The position numbers were made by a program, and so were the translations under genes. From NCBI GenBank assembly GCA_938045615.1, contig CALIBC010000237.1, positions 1 to 57,302 on the forward strand: a stretch of 57,302 nt of DNA. The letters run 5' to 3'. The notes beneath the pieces are model-generated. The model was not told the DNA's origin. It saw nothing but the letters and a program-made list of their open reading frames with translations, and made no database searches. Positions 33,682 through 42,425 of this stretch are shown here, in pieces; position 1 is the first letter of the stretch, and every line of letters begins with the position of its first letter. This DNA is from an uncultured Clostridia bacterium (GTDB lineage: Bacteria; Bacillota; Clostridia; Peptostreptococcales; Anaerovoracaceae).

Positions 33682-35319
33682 ATGGATAAAAAGATGTTTT
33701 GCTATCAGTGTCAGGAAACAGCAGGTTGTACGGGTTGTACGGTGATGGGAGTCTGCGGCAAGAATCCGGAAGTTGCTGCAATGCAGGATCTTTTGGTTTA
33801 TGTCACGAAAGGGCTTTCTGCTGTATGTGTGCAGCTGAGGAAAGAGGGAAAAGAAGTTTGCAGGGATACAAATCATATGGTTACCCTCAATCTATTTACG
33901 ACTATCACAAACGCCAACTTCGACAATGAGTCGATAATAAAGAGGATCAAGGATACACTTGCGAGAAAAGAGGAACTGGTAGGCAAACTGGACAATAGGG
34001 ACGATTTGCCGGAGGCAAGCAGGTGGAACGGATCGGCAGATGAGTTTGCGGCAAAGAGCAAGACAGTCGGTGTGCTTGCAACGGAGAATGAGGATGTGAG
34101 ATCCTTGAGGGAGCTGATCATATACGGTTTGAAAGGTCTTGCGGCATATTCAAAACACGCAAACGCATTGATGAACGACGATGAAGAGGTTGATGCTTTT
34201 ATCCAGAAAGCGCTTGCGATGACGTTGGATGATTCATTGACTGTGGACGATCTGGTGGCACTGACGCTGGAAACCGGGAATTTCGGTGTACGAGGTATGG
34301 CACTGCTCGATGCTGCCAATACTTCTACATACGGAAACCCTGAGATTACGGAAGTTAACATAGGTGCGGGAAAGAACCCGGGAATTCTGATTTCCGGGCA
34401 CGATCTGAAAGATCTGGAGATGCTGCTTGAGCAGACCAAGGGTACCGGAGTCGACGTATACACACACTCTGAGATGCTGCCGGCTCACTACTATCCGTTC
34501 TTCAAGAAATACGACAATTTTGTCGGAAACTATGGTAACGCATGGTGGAAACAGAAAGAAGAGTTTGAGTCTTTCAATGGTCCTATACTGATGACGACCA
34601 ACTGTGTCATTCCGCCAAAAGGCAAGTACAAGGATCGTCTGTGGACCACGGGCGCCACGGGAGTGGAAGGATGCAGACACATCGATGGCGCATACGGCGA
34701 AAAGAAGGATTTCAGCGGGATTATAGAACAGGCAAAGACATGTGAACCGCCGAAGGAGATAGAAAGCGGCAAAATCGTAGGCGGATTTGCGCATGAGCAG
34801 GTGTTTGCGCTGGCAGACAAGGTGGTGGATGCCATCAAGTCCGGCGCGATAAAGAAGTTCATAGTAATGGCGGGGTGTGACGGACGTCAGAAATCAAGGA
34901 ACTATTATACGGAATTTGCAGAGAAACTTCCCAAAGATACGGTCATACTTACCGCAGGCTGCGCAAAGTATAAATACAACAAGTTGCCTTTGGGTGATAT
35001 AGACGGTATTCCGAGAGTGTTGGATGCTGGTCAGTGCAACGACTCATATTCACTGGCACTTATAGCCTTGAAACTCAAAGAAGTGTTTGGATTGGACGAT
35101 GTGAATAAACTTCCTCTTGCGTACAACATAGCGTGGTATGAGCAGAAAGCCGTGATAGTGCTTCTGGCACTGCTGTATCTGGGAGTGAAGAATATTCATC
35201 TCGGGCCTACGCTTCCGGCCTTCCTGTCGCCTAACGTAGCGAATGTTCTCGTGGAGAAATTCGGGATTGCGGGAATCGGGACAGTAGAAGACGATCTGAA
35301 AATATTTTTCGGCGAGTGA
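33682..35319 (+). CDS. hcp: Hybrid cluster protein (hydroxylamine/NO reductase)
   Basis: A 545-aa Hcp. The N-terminal Cys set C7-x2-C10-x8-C19-x5-C25 is the class I pattern for the 4Fe cluster (Cys16 is extra). Hybrid-cluster ligands are spread through the C-terminal half (for example TTNCVIPP, VEGCRHIDGAYG, GCDGRQKSRNYY, AGCAKYKYN, DAGQCNDSYS). It reduces NO or hydroxylamine and protects anaerobes from nitrosative stress. AAGGAGG precedes the ATG, and a strong terminator follows. Confidence 0.97.
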   Translation: MDKKMFCYQCQETAGCTGCTVMGVCGKNPEVAAMQDLLVYVTKGLSAVCVQLRKEGKEVCRDTNHMVTLNLFTTITNANFDNESIIKRIKDTLARKEELVGKLDNRDDLPEASRWNGSADEFAAKSKTVGVLATENEDVRSLRELIIYGLKGLAAYSKHANALMNDDEEVDAFIQKALAMTLDDSLTVDDLVALTLETGNFGVRGMALLDAANTSTYGNPEITEVNIGAGKNPGILISGHDLKDLEMLLEQTKGTGVDVYTHSEMLPAHYYPFFKKYDNFVGNYGNAWWKQKEEFESFNGPILMTTNCVIPPKGKYKDRLWTTGATGVEGCRHIDGAYGEKKDFSGIIEQAKTCEPPKEIESGKIVGGFAHEQVFALADKVVDAIKSGAIKKFIVMAGCDGRQKSRNYYTEFAEKLPKDTVILTAGCAKYKYNKLPLGDIDGIPRVLDAGQCNDSYSLALIALKLKEVFGLDDVNKLPLAYNIAWYEQKAVIVLLALLYLGVKNIHLGPTLPAFLSPNVANVLVEKFGIAGIGTVEDDLKIFFGE

Positions 35320-35349
35320 TTAAAAGCGAAATAAGAATCTTCTTCAGCG

Positions 35350-35382
35350 AGCGTTGAAACCCATAGGTTTCAACGCTTTTTT
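35350..35382 (+). terminator. Intrinsic terminator of hcp
   Basis: AGCGTTGAAACC (35350-35361) and GGTTTCAACGCT (35366-35377) form a perfect 12-bp stem with a 4-nt loop, followed by six T. Confidence 0.95.
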
Positions 35383-35477
35383 AATGCGTTTACCATAAGC
35401 CGCAGATGTTGATTTTTCAAGGTTGCCTTGCATACAGAACAAAGGGGGAAAAAGATTTATTGAGAAGAAATTCAGTG

Positions 35478-35505
35478 TTTCATATCGGTTTCATATGGAT
35501 ATGAT
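35478..35505 (+). promoter_or_regulatory. Response-regulator operator and -10 of ABC operon
   Basis: Direct repeats TTTCATAT at 35478-35485 and 35489-35496, 11 bp apart, are followed by TATGAT (35500-35505) as -10. A near-identical arrangement lies at 41476-41503. One helical turn between repeats is typical of OmpR-type regulators, and one is encoded at 38977. Confidence 0.7.
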
Positions 35506-35541
35506 AAATTCGCCTCATAAAAAATCAAGGAGGCTGAAGAT

Positions 35542-36906
35542 ATGTCATATTTAAATAGAGCATGGCTCTATATTACAAGAAAAAAAGTTAAAACTCTTAT
35601 AATGCTGTTGGTGCTGATTTTGATGTCGACGGCTATTTTGAGCGGACTTGCGGTAAAAACATCAATGCGCAAGTCGGCTGAAGCGCTGGAGCGAACCATA
35701 TTTGCGGGAGTTACCCTCAAAAACGACATCAGGTATACATCCGATCAGGGTAGAGGTCTTGGAACCGTAACTAACGAAGAGATAGATAAGGTTCTCAAAT
35801 CCAAGCACGTGAAGGACCATGTAAAGAGGATGGTGGCGACGGTCGATTTCAAAAACGGAGAGCTCAAACATCTCGATGATGAATCACAGACAAAACCGGA
35901 GGTCATGAAAGCGACGGATGTGATAGGTGTGAACAAATCGGAGATCGAAGGAAAATTCCGCTCGGGAAGTCTTAAACTTGTAAAGGGAAGACATCTGAGG
36001 GAGAACGACAAAAACAAGGTTCTCATACACGAAGAACTGGCAAAGAAAAACAACCTGAAAATCGGAGACAAACTCAAGCTTACGACCAACACGAAAGTCG
36101 TGGAGAATGAAGGCAAGGGAGAAAAGACGGCAAGACCGGAAATTGTCGGTATTTTCTCGGGAAAAAATTCGAGAACGCCGGCATCACATCTGGAACTTTA
36201 CGAGAACATAATAATGAGTGACCTGCATACGGCGAGAACTCTCAACAGTTATCGGAGCGACGGCAGGAACGATGTATACAACGACGCTTCGTTTTTCGCA
36301 AAATCGGGAAGTTCAGTCCAGTCGATCATAAATGATGCAAAGAAGGAGAACATAGACTGGCAAAAGTATGAAATGATAAAGAACGGAAGTTACTTCGCGG
36401 TTGCGAATTCCACCATCACGGGAATATATAAACTTACGAACATGATCCTGATAGCATCCGTGATAATGATGATCATACTCCTGACCCTGATTCTGTTTAT
36501 GTGGATGAAGGAGAGGAAAAAAGAACTGGCTATATTCATGTCACTGGGTATCTCAAAAGGAAAACTGCTGCTGCAATACGTTTCCGAACTTCTGATAGTT
36601 TTCGCGGTAGGCGCGGGAGTTTCAATACTGAGTACCAAGGCCATAGTACAGAACGTCGGCAATCACCTGCTGGAGCGTGCGCAGGACAGTAGCATGGCGG
36701 ACATTTCGGATCAGATGAATGTCGGAGCGGATGCGGATTCATCGGTGCTCACCAAGACAATAGATCACCTTTCGGTAAGCATTCAGGGAATGGATGTTCT
36801 GTATCTGGTACTCATAGGAGCCGCAGTCATTGCGCTGGCTGTGTTGATCGCATCGCTGCCTATGCTCAGAGCAAAGCCTAAACAGTTACTTTCTGAATTT
36901 GAGTAG
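35542..36906 (+). CDS. ABC exporter permease (FtsX/MacB-like)
   Basis: A 454-aa permease with an N-terminal transmembrane segment (KKVKTLIMLLVLILM), a ~250-residue extracytoplasmic MacB-PCD-like domain, and three C-terminal membrane segments, the FtsX layout. It is related to the next gene (both begin with an RKK-KTLIM segment), so the two form a heterodimer. With the ATPase at 38192 and the two-component system downstream it resembles antimicrobial-peptide or bacitracin-type efflux and sensing modules. AAGGAGG precedes ATG. Confidence 0.88.
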   Translation: MSYLNRAWLYITRKKVKTLIMLLVLILMSTAILSGLAVKTSMRKSAEALERTIFAGVTLKNDIRYTSDQGRGLGTVTNEEIDKVLKSKHVKDHVKRMVATVDFKNGELKHLDDESQTKPEVMKATDVIGVNKSEIEGKFRSGSLKLVKGRHLRENDKNKVLIHEELAKKNNLKIGDKLKLTTNTKVVENEGKGEKTARPEIVGIFSGKNSRTPASHLELYENIIMSDLHTARTLNSYRSDGRNDVYNDASFFAKSGSSVQSIINDAKKENIDWQKYEMIKNGSYFAVANSTITGIYKLTNMILIASVIMMIILLTLILFMWMKERKKELAIFMSLGISKGKLLLQYVSELLIVFAVGAGVSILSTKAIVQNVGNHLLERAQDSSMADISDQMNVGADADSSVLTKTIDHLSVSIQGMDVLYLVLIGAAVIALAVLIASLPMLRAKPKQLLSEFE

Positions 36907-36927
36907 TTTGAGATAGGAGGAGATATT

Positions 36928-38178
36928 TTGACCACATTTAGCCGTGGAATAACAGCAGTAAGACGAAAAAAAATCAAAACTTTGATCATGTTTCTGATAA
37001 TGAGCGTGATTTTCTCCGGAATTGCCGGCGGTTTGTCAGTGAACAAGGCGATGAATTCGATGAAAAAGAAAGTGGATAAAAGTATAAATTCCTCTTTCTC
37101 GGTCGAGGGCAGAAAAGAAGCGTTTTCGCAGAAAGATGCAGACAAGCTGCTCAAACTTGACAGCGTGAGGGGACATAACTATCAATTCAACTACGTTGCA
37201 ACGACCGATAAAAAACTCGTCGAAAACAGGAATAAGAATATAGACATCGGCGATGCCGCAAAGGGGCATCAAGAGGCGGGGATCAACGGAATTTCCGACA
37301 GCAGCGCCTACCCGCAGTTTTCGAGCAAGGCCTTTGAACTCGTCAAGGGGAAGCATATCGGAACGGGGAGCAGGAGAGCGGCTCTTATCCATGAGGTGTT
37401 TGCGAAAAAGAATCACTTGAAGCCGGGGGACAAATTTGAAATCAGAAGCGGTGAAAAGAAGATTACCCTAAAGGTTGTCGGGATTTTTTCGGGAAACGAC
37501 AAGGGACAGGGAGTTCTTCCTTCCGAGATGGTGGAAAACAATATTTTCACCGATCTCAAGTCCGCGCAGGCATTGAATTTGAAGAAGGGGAAGCCTGAGA
37601 TTTCGAAGGCGTGGTATTTCACAAAGAATCCGAAAGTAGTGAACGAAGTCGTAAAAAAGGCAAAAATGCAGAACCTGCCGTGGGGAAAACTCAGTATCAG
37701 AAACGAAAGCGAAGCGTCAAAAGGGGTTGTTTCTTCGCTGGAAAATGTAGAAAAGATTATAAAGATATTTATGATCGGTATGGGGATTACAAGTATTTTG
37801 ATATTGTCGTTTGTACTGATATTCTGGATAAGAAGTAGAATAAATGAAATCGGGATATTGGTTTCCATCGGAATTTCAAAGGCGAACGTAATGAGGCAGA
37901 TGATTATGGAACTGTTTATCATAGGAACGGCGAGTCTTGTGGCGTCGTTTGCGGCGGGGAAATTCATTGCCGAACGCCTGAGCAGCATTTTTATAAGTGT
38001 ATCGGGGGGAGCACATGACGGAATAAGCTCAAAGAATCTTATGGACAATGCTTTGAGCGGAGGAGAATATGCACTGGTTTGTCTGGTGGGGATACTGGTA
38101 ATACTGATTTCAGTTTCGATCGCCTACGCGCCGATAGCCGTGCAGAAACCTAAGGAAATTTTATCGAAGATGAGCTAA
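36928..38178 (+). CDS. ABC exporter permease, second subunit (FtsX/MacB-like)
   Basis: A 416-aa paralogue of the upstream permease with the same layout: transmembrane segment after RRKKIKTLIMFLIM, a large external domain (about 45-270), and three C-terminal segments. The start is TTG at 36928, supported by AGGAGG 7 nt upstream and by matching the paralogue's N-terminus. The two external domains differ most, which suggests shared peptide binding at their interface (inference). Confidence 0.87.
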   Translation: MTTFSRGITAVRRKKIKTLIMFLIMSVIFSGIAGGLSVNKAMNSMKKKVDKSINSSFSVEGRKEAFSQKDADKLLKLDSVRGHNYQFNYVATTDKKLVENRNKNIDIGDAAKGHQEAGINGISDSSAYPQFSSKAFELVKGKHIGTGSRRAALIHEVFAKKNHLKPGDKFEIRSGEKKITLKVVGIFSGNDKGQGVLPSEMVENNIFTDLKSAQALNLKKGKPEISKAWYFTKNPKVVNEVVKKAKMQNLPWGKLSIRNESEASKGVVSSLENVEKIIKIFMIGMGITSILILSFVLIFWIRSRINEIGILVSIGISKANVMRQMIMELFIIGTASLVASFAAGKFIAERLSSIFISVSGGAHDGISSKNLMDNALSGGEYALVCLVGILVILISVSIAYAPIAVQKPKEILSKMS

Positions 38179-38191
38179 GGAGGAACATATA

Positions 38192-38821
38192 ATGAGTATA
38201 TTAAGCATGGAACACGTAGATTATTCATATGAGAAGATGAACAAAAAGGTTCTCAGGGATGTGAGCATGGAATTTGAGGAAGGAACCATGTATGCGATAG
38301 TGGGGAATTCCGGAGAAGGCAAGTCGACAATGCTCGGACTTCTGGCAGGTCTGGACTCTCCGAGCAAAGGCGTGGTGAAGTTCAACGGGGAAGACATAAC
38401 GGTCAAAGGTCATTCACATCACAGACAGAAGCAGATTTCACTCGTTTTTCAGAATTACAATCTGATCGACTATATGACGCCCATCGAAAATCTGAAACTG
38501 GTAAGCCCTGATGCTGGAGAGGAAACTCTGCTAAATCTCGGACTGAGCAAGGATGAAACGACGAGGAACGTAATGAAACTCTCGGGCGGGCAGCAGCAGC
38601 GTGTTGCGATAGGACGCGCTCTGGTTTCGGACGCTCCCGTTATTCTGGCGGATGAGCCTACGGGAAACCTCGATGAAAAAACAGCCAGGGGGATTATCGA
38701 ACTTTTGAAGCGGGTGGCACATGAAGAAAACAAGTGTGTGATAGTGGTTACGCACAGTAAGAAACTTGCAGCTGAGGCGGACAAGGTTTTGACATTGAAA
38801 AAAAAGAACATAGTTATGTAA
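38192..38821 (+). CDS. ABC exporter ATP-binding protein (LolD/MacB type)
   Basis: A 209-aa ATPase: Walker A GNSGEGKS, Q loop VFQNYNL, signature LSGGQQQR, Walker B VILADEP, switch VVTHS. These motifs, the D-loop GNLDE and the short length fit the MacB/LolD group. AGGAGG sits 8 nt upstream of the ATG. It completes a three-gene transporter. Thirty-six bp later a long perfect hairpin separates it from the response regulator gene. Confidence 0.95.
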   Translation: MSILSMEHVDYSYEKMNKKVLRDVSMEFEEGTMYAIVGNSGEGKSTMLGLLAGLDSPSKGVVKFNGEDITVKGHSHHRQKQISLVFQNYNLIDYMTPIENLKLVSPDAGEETLLNLGLSKDETTRNVMKLSGGQQQRVAIGRALVSDAPVILADEPTGNLDEKTARGIIELLKRVAHEENKCVIVVTHSKKLAAEADKVLTLKKKNIVM

Positions 38822-38857
38822 ATAACCGACTGCGCGATAAGGTAAGACACCTTGTGA

Positions 38858-38888
38858 AACCTCTTGCATAATTGTTATGCAAGAGGTT
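38858..38888 (+). other. Perfect 14-bp hairpin between ABC and two-component genes
   Basis: AACCTCTTGCATAA (38858-38871) pairs with TTATGCAAGAGGTT (38875-38888) around a TTG loop. No T tract follows, so it may be an mRNA processing or stability element that gives the transporter and regulator different levels. Confidence 0.7.
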
Positions 38889-38976
38889 AAAATATATGTG
38901 GGTTTATAAGTGGATTGCAGCGGTAAAGCTTATGGAAGCTACGCCGGAAAGCATGGGTTTATCGGGAGGAAGACAA

Positions 38977-39666
38977 GTGTCCGGAACAAGGGATAATTTG
39001 AACGAAAACAGTAAATATACGGTCTTGATAGCGGAAGACGAGAAGATAACAAGAAAGGGCATCGAAGAATTCCTGAAATCAAAGGGCTTTAACGTAATCG
39101 CGGTTGCGAACGGAGAAGAAGTCCTTGATCATTTCAGAGATGCTTCTCTGGTGCTTCTTGATATTATGATGCCGAGGCTTAACGGGATTGAAACGCTAAG
39201 AAATATCAGACAGGTCAGCAACGTACCGATCATAATGTTGACCGCTCTTTCGGACGAGGGGACTCAGCTCACGACTTTCAACGAACTTGCGGACGATTAT
39301 ATCAGCAAACCTTTTTCTCTGATGATTTTGCTCAAGAGGATAGAGTCACTTTTGCGCAGAAACAGCGAAAAAGAGACGGTACTGTGGGAGAAAGGATTTG
39401 CCGGCGTCGATTTTCAGGGATATAAGGGCTATTACAAGGGGAAAGATGCAAAGTTGACGACAAAGGAAATCAAACTTTTCAAACTGCTGGTCGACAATAA
39501 AGGCAGGGCGCTGAGCAGAGAATATATTCTCTCGGCACTGTGGACGGACGACGAGGCGCCGTTTGACAGAGTTGTCGATGTCTACGTAAAGAATTTGAGA
39601 AAAAAACTTCATCTGGAGTGTTTGACCACGGTAAAGGGAGTCGGTTACAGATATGACGAAGATTAA
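38977..39666 (+). CDS. OmpR family response regulator
   Basis: A 229-aa regulator: receiver domain with the acidic EDE pair (residues 20-22), phosphorylated Asp62 in LLDIMMP, and Lys in SKPFS; then a winged-helix DNA-binding domain ending VYVKNLRKKL and VKGVGYRY. The start is GTG 38977 because GGGAGGA lies just upstream; earlier in-frame ATGs fall in or near the hairpin. The likely targets are the TTTCATAT repeats at 35478 and 41476. The kinase gene overlaps its end by 14 bp. Confidence 0.92.
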   Translation: MSGTRDNLNENSKYTVLIAEDEKITRKGIEEFLKSKGFNVIAVANGEEVLDHFRDASLVLLDIMMPRLNGIETLRNIRQVSNVPIIMLTALSDEGTQLTTFNELADDYISKPFSLMILLKRIESLLRRNSEKETVLWEKGFAGVDFQGYKGYYKGKDAKLTTKEIKLFKLLVDNKGRALSREYILSALWTDDEAPFDRVVDVYVKNLRKKLHLECLTTVKGVGYRYDED

Positions 39667-41050
39667 GCTTTTCCCGAAGATATTCATGCTCACCACGGCC
39701 CTCTTCCTCGCCGTAAGCATAATCATTCATACCTGCATTTTTTTTCTGATCCCTCAGATATATCGCAATCAGAAAGAGAGCTACACATCGAAAAAGATTA
39801 CTGAACTGACGGGTAAAATTAACGGGAAGAATCTAAAAGAAATTCTAAAAAGAGCCAAGGAGTATTCCGAATCAAAAAACGTAAATGTCAACATAATTTC
39901 AGGTAAGAAAGAGTATTTCTTTCAGCAGTTCAAGACCGTCAATATGCAGCCGTCCGCCGAGATCACCGGGGATCTGACAATAATCATAGACGACAAGTAT
40001 GTGGATATGAACTCGATAATACTTAAAGTGAGAAAGGTGAAAGACAGCAGAGGCGGCGTGATTACTGTACAGCTCATGACCGACGTCAGACCCATAGCCG
40101 AGGCAAGAGCGGCAACCCTAAAAACATTGCCGTACAGTATTGCAGTCTCACTGATATGCGCGCTGTTGTTTTCGTATTTCTACAGTCGCTTTACGACCAA
40201 ACCGATTAAAAACATGGTAAAAGTAACCGGCAGTATGAAGAAACTCGACAAAAATGCTCATTATAATGTCATGGGAGATGATGAAATAAACGTATTGGGA
40301 AGTCATATAAACGAGTTGTATTCTGATCTCTGGAATACGATAGATTCGCTTGAAAAAGAGAATATACGGATTTCCGGAATGGAGAAAGAGCGGCTGACAT
40401 TTATGCGAGCGGCATCTCACGAACTTAAAACCCCGCTCACGAGTTTGCGCGTCATGCTGGAAAACATGATGCTGAATATCGGAGAATACAAGGATCATAC
40501 AAAATACCTGAATGAGTCGATTGCAACTGTTGATAAGATGTATGAGATGATACGCAATATTATGGTTTCGCACGATGAGATCAAGGGCGGCGCATACAAC
40601 GAAGAGAGCGAAGTCAGGCTGGACGGAATTCTGGAAAACGTCTTTGACGAGTACAGAATCTTCGCCGAGGCAAAAGGCGTTAAGGTTGCGGTTAATACCG
40701 AACCGGTCACCGTTTTCAACAATGCCTCCTTAGTTGAAAAGGTGCTGTCCAATATTATTTCCAATGCGATTCATTACACGGAAAAAAACAAAAATGTTGA
40801 AATCACTTTGACACAGAACTATCTTTCAGTAAAGAATCAATGCGTTCCAATTGATGAGGACAAACTTGAGAAGATATTTGAACCATTGTACAGGATAGAT
40901 GAAAGCAGGAATTCCGAAATGGGCGGCAGCGGAATGGGCTTGTATATAGTCAAGATGCTGCTGGAGAGCAAAGGGATCAATTACAGTTTTCTTCCGTATG
41001 AAAAAGGGATGGATTTTAAAATAGAGATTCACGGGTATAAAAAATCCTGA
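39653..41050 (+). CDS. Membrane sensor histidine kinase
   Basis: A 465-aa kinase: transmembrane segments at about 10-35 and 160-178 enclose a ~120-residue external sensor domain, then a HAMP-like linker, an H box with His256 (AASHELKTPLTSLR), and HATPase boxes (LSNIISNAIHYT, GGSGMGLYIVK). It is the partner of the upstream regulator (14-bp overlap). The neighbouring ABC exporter suggests it senses cell-envelope stress or a peptide. Confidence 0.93.
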   Translation: MTKIKLFPKIFMLTTALFLAVSIIIHTCIFFLIPQIYRNQKESYTSKKITELTGKINGKNLKEILKRAKEYSESKNVNVNIISGKKEYFFQQFKTVNMQPSAEITGDLTIIIDDKYVDMNSIILKVRKVKDSRGGVITVQLMTDVRPIAEARAATLKTLPYSIAVSLICALLFSYFYSRFTTKPIKNMVKVTGSMKKLDKNAHYNVMGDDEINVLGSHINELYSDLWNTIDSLEKENIRISGMEKERLTFMRAASHELKTPLTSLRVMLENMMLNIGEYKDHTKYLNESIATVDKMYEMIRNIMVSHDEIKGGAYNEESEVRLDGILENVFDEYRIFAEAKGVKVAVNTEPVTVFNNASLVEKVLSNIISNAIHYTEKNKNVEITLTQNYLSVKNQCVPIDEDKLEKIFEPLYRIDESRNSEMGGSGMGLYIVKMLLESKGINYSFLPYEKGMDFKIEIHGYKKS

Positions 41051-41150
41051 GATGAGAGGTTGCACATCCCATGCAAATGATTCCGCGGATACCCGGGAAC
41101 CTTTTGCCTGACGGCGGGCGCTTCTGAAACGGCGGATGAGAGGTGATTTT

Positions 41151-41462
41151 ATGTGGAATATCGTAATAGAAGAAAAAGCAAAGGAATATCTGAGAAAAAA
41201 GAAGTTGAATGACATCTTCATAGAGCCGGTAACGAGGCGCGCATGCTGCAGCACATACGATGACTTTACGGTTTCGACGAAATTAAGGGATAAGAATCTG
41301 GAATTTCAGGATGTGCTCAAAGACGGCATAACCGTTCATATATGCGAAGAATTCCGACCTGAAAGCGAGAAAATAACCGTAGGATGCGATAAGTTTATGA
41401 TGTTTGAACGCTTGTTTCTGAAAAATATCAATTACGAGCTTAACAGAACGGCAAAACCTTGA
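41151..41462 (+). CDS. CC/Se-motif small protein
   Basis: A 103-aa cytoplasmic protein beginning MWNIVIEEKAKEYLRKK, with RRACCSTYDD in the middle. Adjacent cysteines in this place fit the CC/Se motif family, in which some members have selenocysteine instead. Other Cys are in HICEEF and VGCDKF. Function is unknown; a redox or metal role is likely. ATG 41151 has GAGGTGA upstream. It lies between the sensor kinase and a thiol-redox operon that shares a regulator site. Confidence 0.65.
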   Translation: MWNIVIEEKAKEYLRKKKLNDIFIEPVTRRACCSTYDDFTVSTKLRDKNLEFQDVLKDGITVHICEEFRPESEKITVGCDKFMMFERLFLKNINYELNRTAKP

Positions 41463-41475
41463 ATTCTTTTCTGTC

Positions 41476-41508
41476 TTTCATATAGGATTCATATTGAGAT
41501 GATATTAT
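41476..41508 (+). promoter_or_regulatory. Second copy of the TTTCATAT operator, upstream of TlpA operon
   Basis: TTTCATAT (41476-41483) and ATTCATAT (41487-41494), 11 bp apart, then GATGAT/TATTAT as candidate -10. Aligned with 35478-35505 most positions are identical, so both operons are probably controlled by the same response regulator. Confidence 0.7.
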
Positions 41509-41624
41509 AGCAGTGTCTTAAGTACGGTATCGGATCCGATCTGTTTGAGCATAAAGAAAAAGATTTGATAATGTCCGGTGCCGATAGTTATACAGTAATA
41601 ATGTTTAGGAGGATAATTATTAAA

Positions 41625-42215
41625 ATGTATAGAAATGTCGATAAGAAAAATATGAAAAAAGTAGTGGCGGCGCTCATTTCGCTGCTGGTAGTGTTTGCGC
41701 TGGCGGGCTGTGGAAACAAGGATAAGGAGACGGCAAAGGATAAAAGTGACGCCAAAAGTGGAGAGGGAATTTTTCAGAGTATGAAAACCACCGACCTGGA
41801 CGGTAAAAGTGTGGATTCTTCCGTATTCAAAAAGAACAAGCTTACGGTCGTTAACGTGTGGAACACAGGCTGTGGCCCCTGCGTTGCCGAAATGCCGGAA
41901 CTTCAGAAAATCAGCGAAAAGTATAAAGCAAAGAAAGTCGGCGTTATGGGGATAATGCACGATACTGCCGACAATACCACTTCAAAGGATGTGTTGGAAA
42001 AGGTAAGAGGCGTACTGAAGAAAGCAGGAGCAAAATACAAGCAACTAGTTATTTCGGAGAAGATGAACGAAGCGGAAGAACTCACGTCGATAAGTGCGTT
42101 GCCAACAACATTTTTTGTTGATTCCGAAGGAAAAATCATAGAAAAAGTACTCGGTTCGCACGACTATGAAGACTGGGCGTCGAAGATCGAAGAAGCGCTC
42201 AAAAAGGTCAAATAG
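41625..42215 (+). CDS. Thioredoxin-like lipoprotein (TlpA/ResA type)
   Basis: About 196 aa. Signal peptide with lipobox LAGC (Cys29), a charged linker, then a thioredoxin fold with active site WNTGCGPC (Cys83 and Cys86) and the cis-Pro loop ALPTTFFVDSEG. It should act as an extracytoplasmic thiol-disulfide reductase. The start is uncertain: AGGAGG at 41607-41612 is 12 nt from ATG 41625, and ATG 41652 is also possible. It heads an operon with a CXXC micro-protein and a 4Fe-4S membrane protein, which may supply its electrons. Confidence 0.88.
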   Translation: MYRNVDKKNMKKVVAALISLLVVFALAGCGNKDKETAKDKSDAKSGEGIFQSMKTTDLDGKSVDSSVFKKNKLTVVNVWNTGCGPCVAEMPELQKISEKYKAKKVGVMGIMHDTADNTTSKDVLEKVRGVLKKAGAKYKQLVISEKMNEAEELTSISALPTTFFVDSEGKIIEKVLGSHDYEDWASKIEEALKKVK

Positions 42216-42231
42216 GACTGAAATAAGGGTA

Positions 42232-42414
42232 ATGATGAAAAATAACAAATTCAGGAACGGACGGAGCGGCAGATTTGGCAAAGAACGCATAGCAGGTATG
42301 GTTTTGATTGCGCTTGGAATTGTATTTGTGCTTGCGGGTTTGTACAGGGGCGAGATGCGGGCGGTGTTTGCAAAGGCGAGCGTAGTGTGTCTGCAGTGTA
42401 TAGGGATCGGTTAG
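42232..42414 (+). CDS. CD1871A-type CXXC micro-protein
   Basis: A 60-aa protein with a basic N-terminus, one membrane segment (IAGMVLIALGIVFVLAGLY), RGEMRAV and a final CLQCIGIG. This is the signature of the CD1871A family of CXXC micro-proteins in Clostridia. The C-terminal CxxC should face the outside and pass electrons between the 4Fe-4S membrane protein and the thioredoxin-like lipoprotein (inference). AAGGG lies 3 nt before the first of two ATGs (42232, 42235). Confidence 0.85.
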   Translation: MMKNNKFRNGRSGRFGKERIAGMVLIALGIVFVLAGLYRGEMRAVFAKASVVCLQCIGIG

Positions 42415-42425
42415 GCGGTGGCTCC

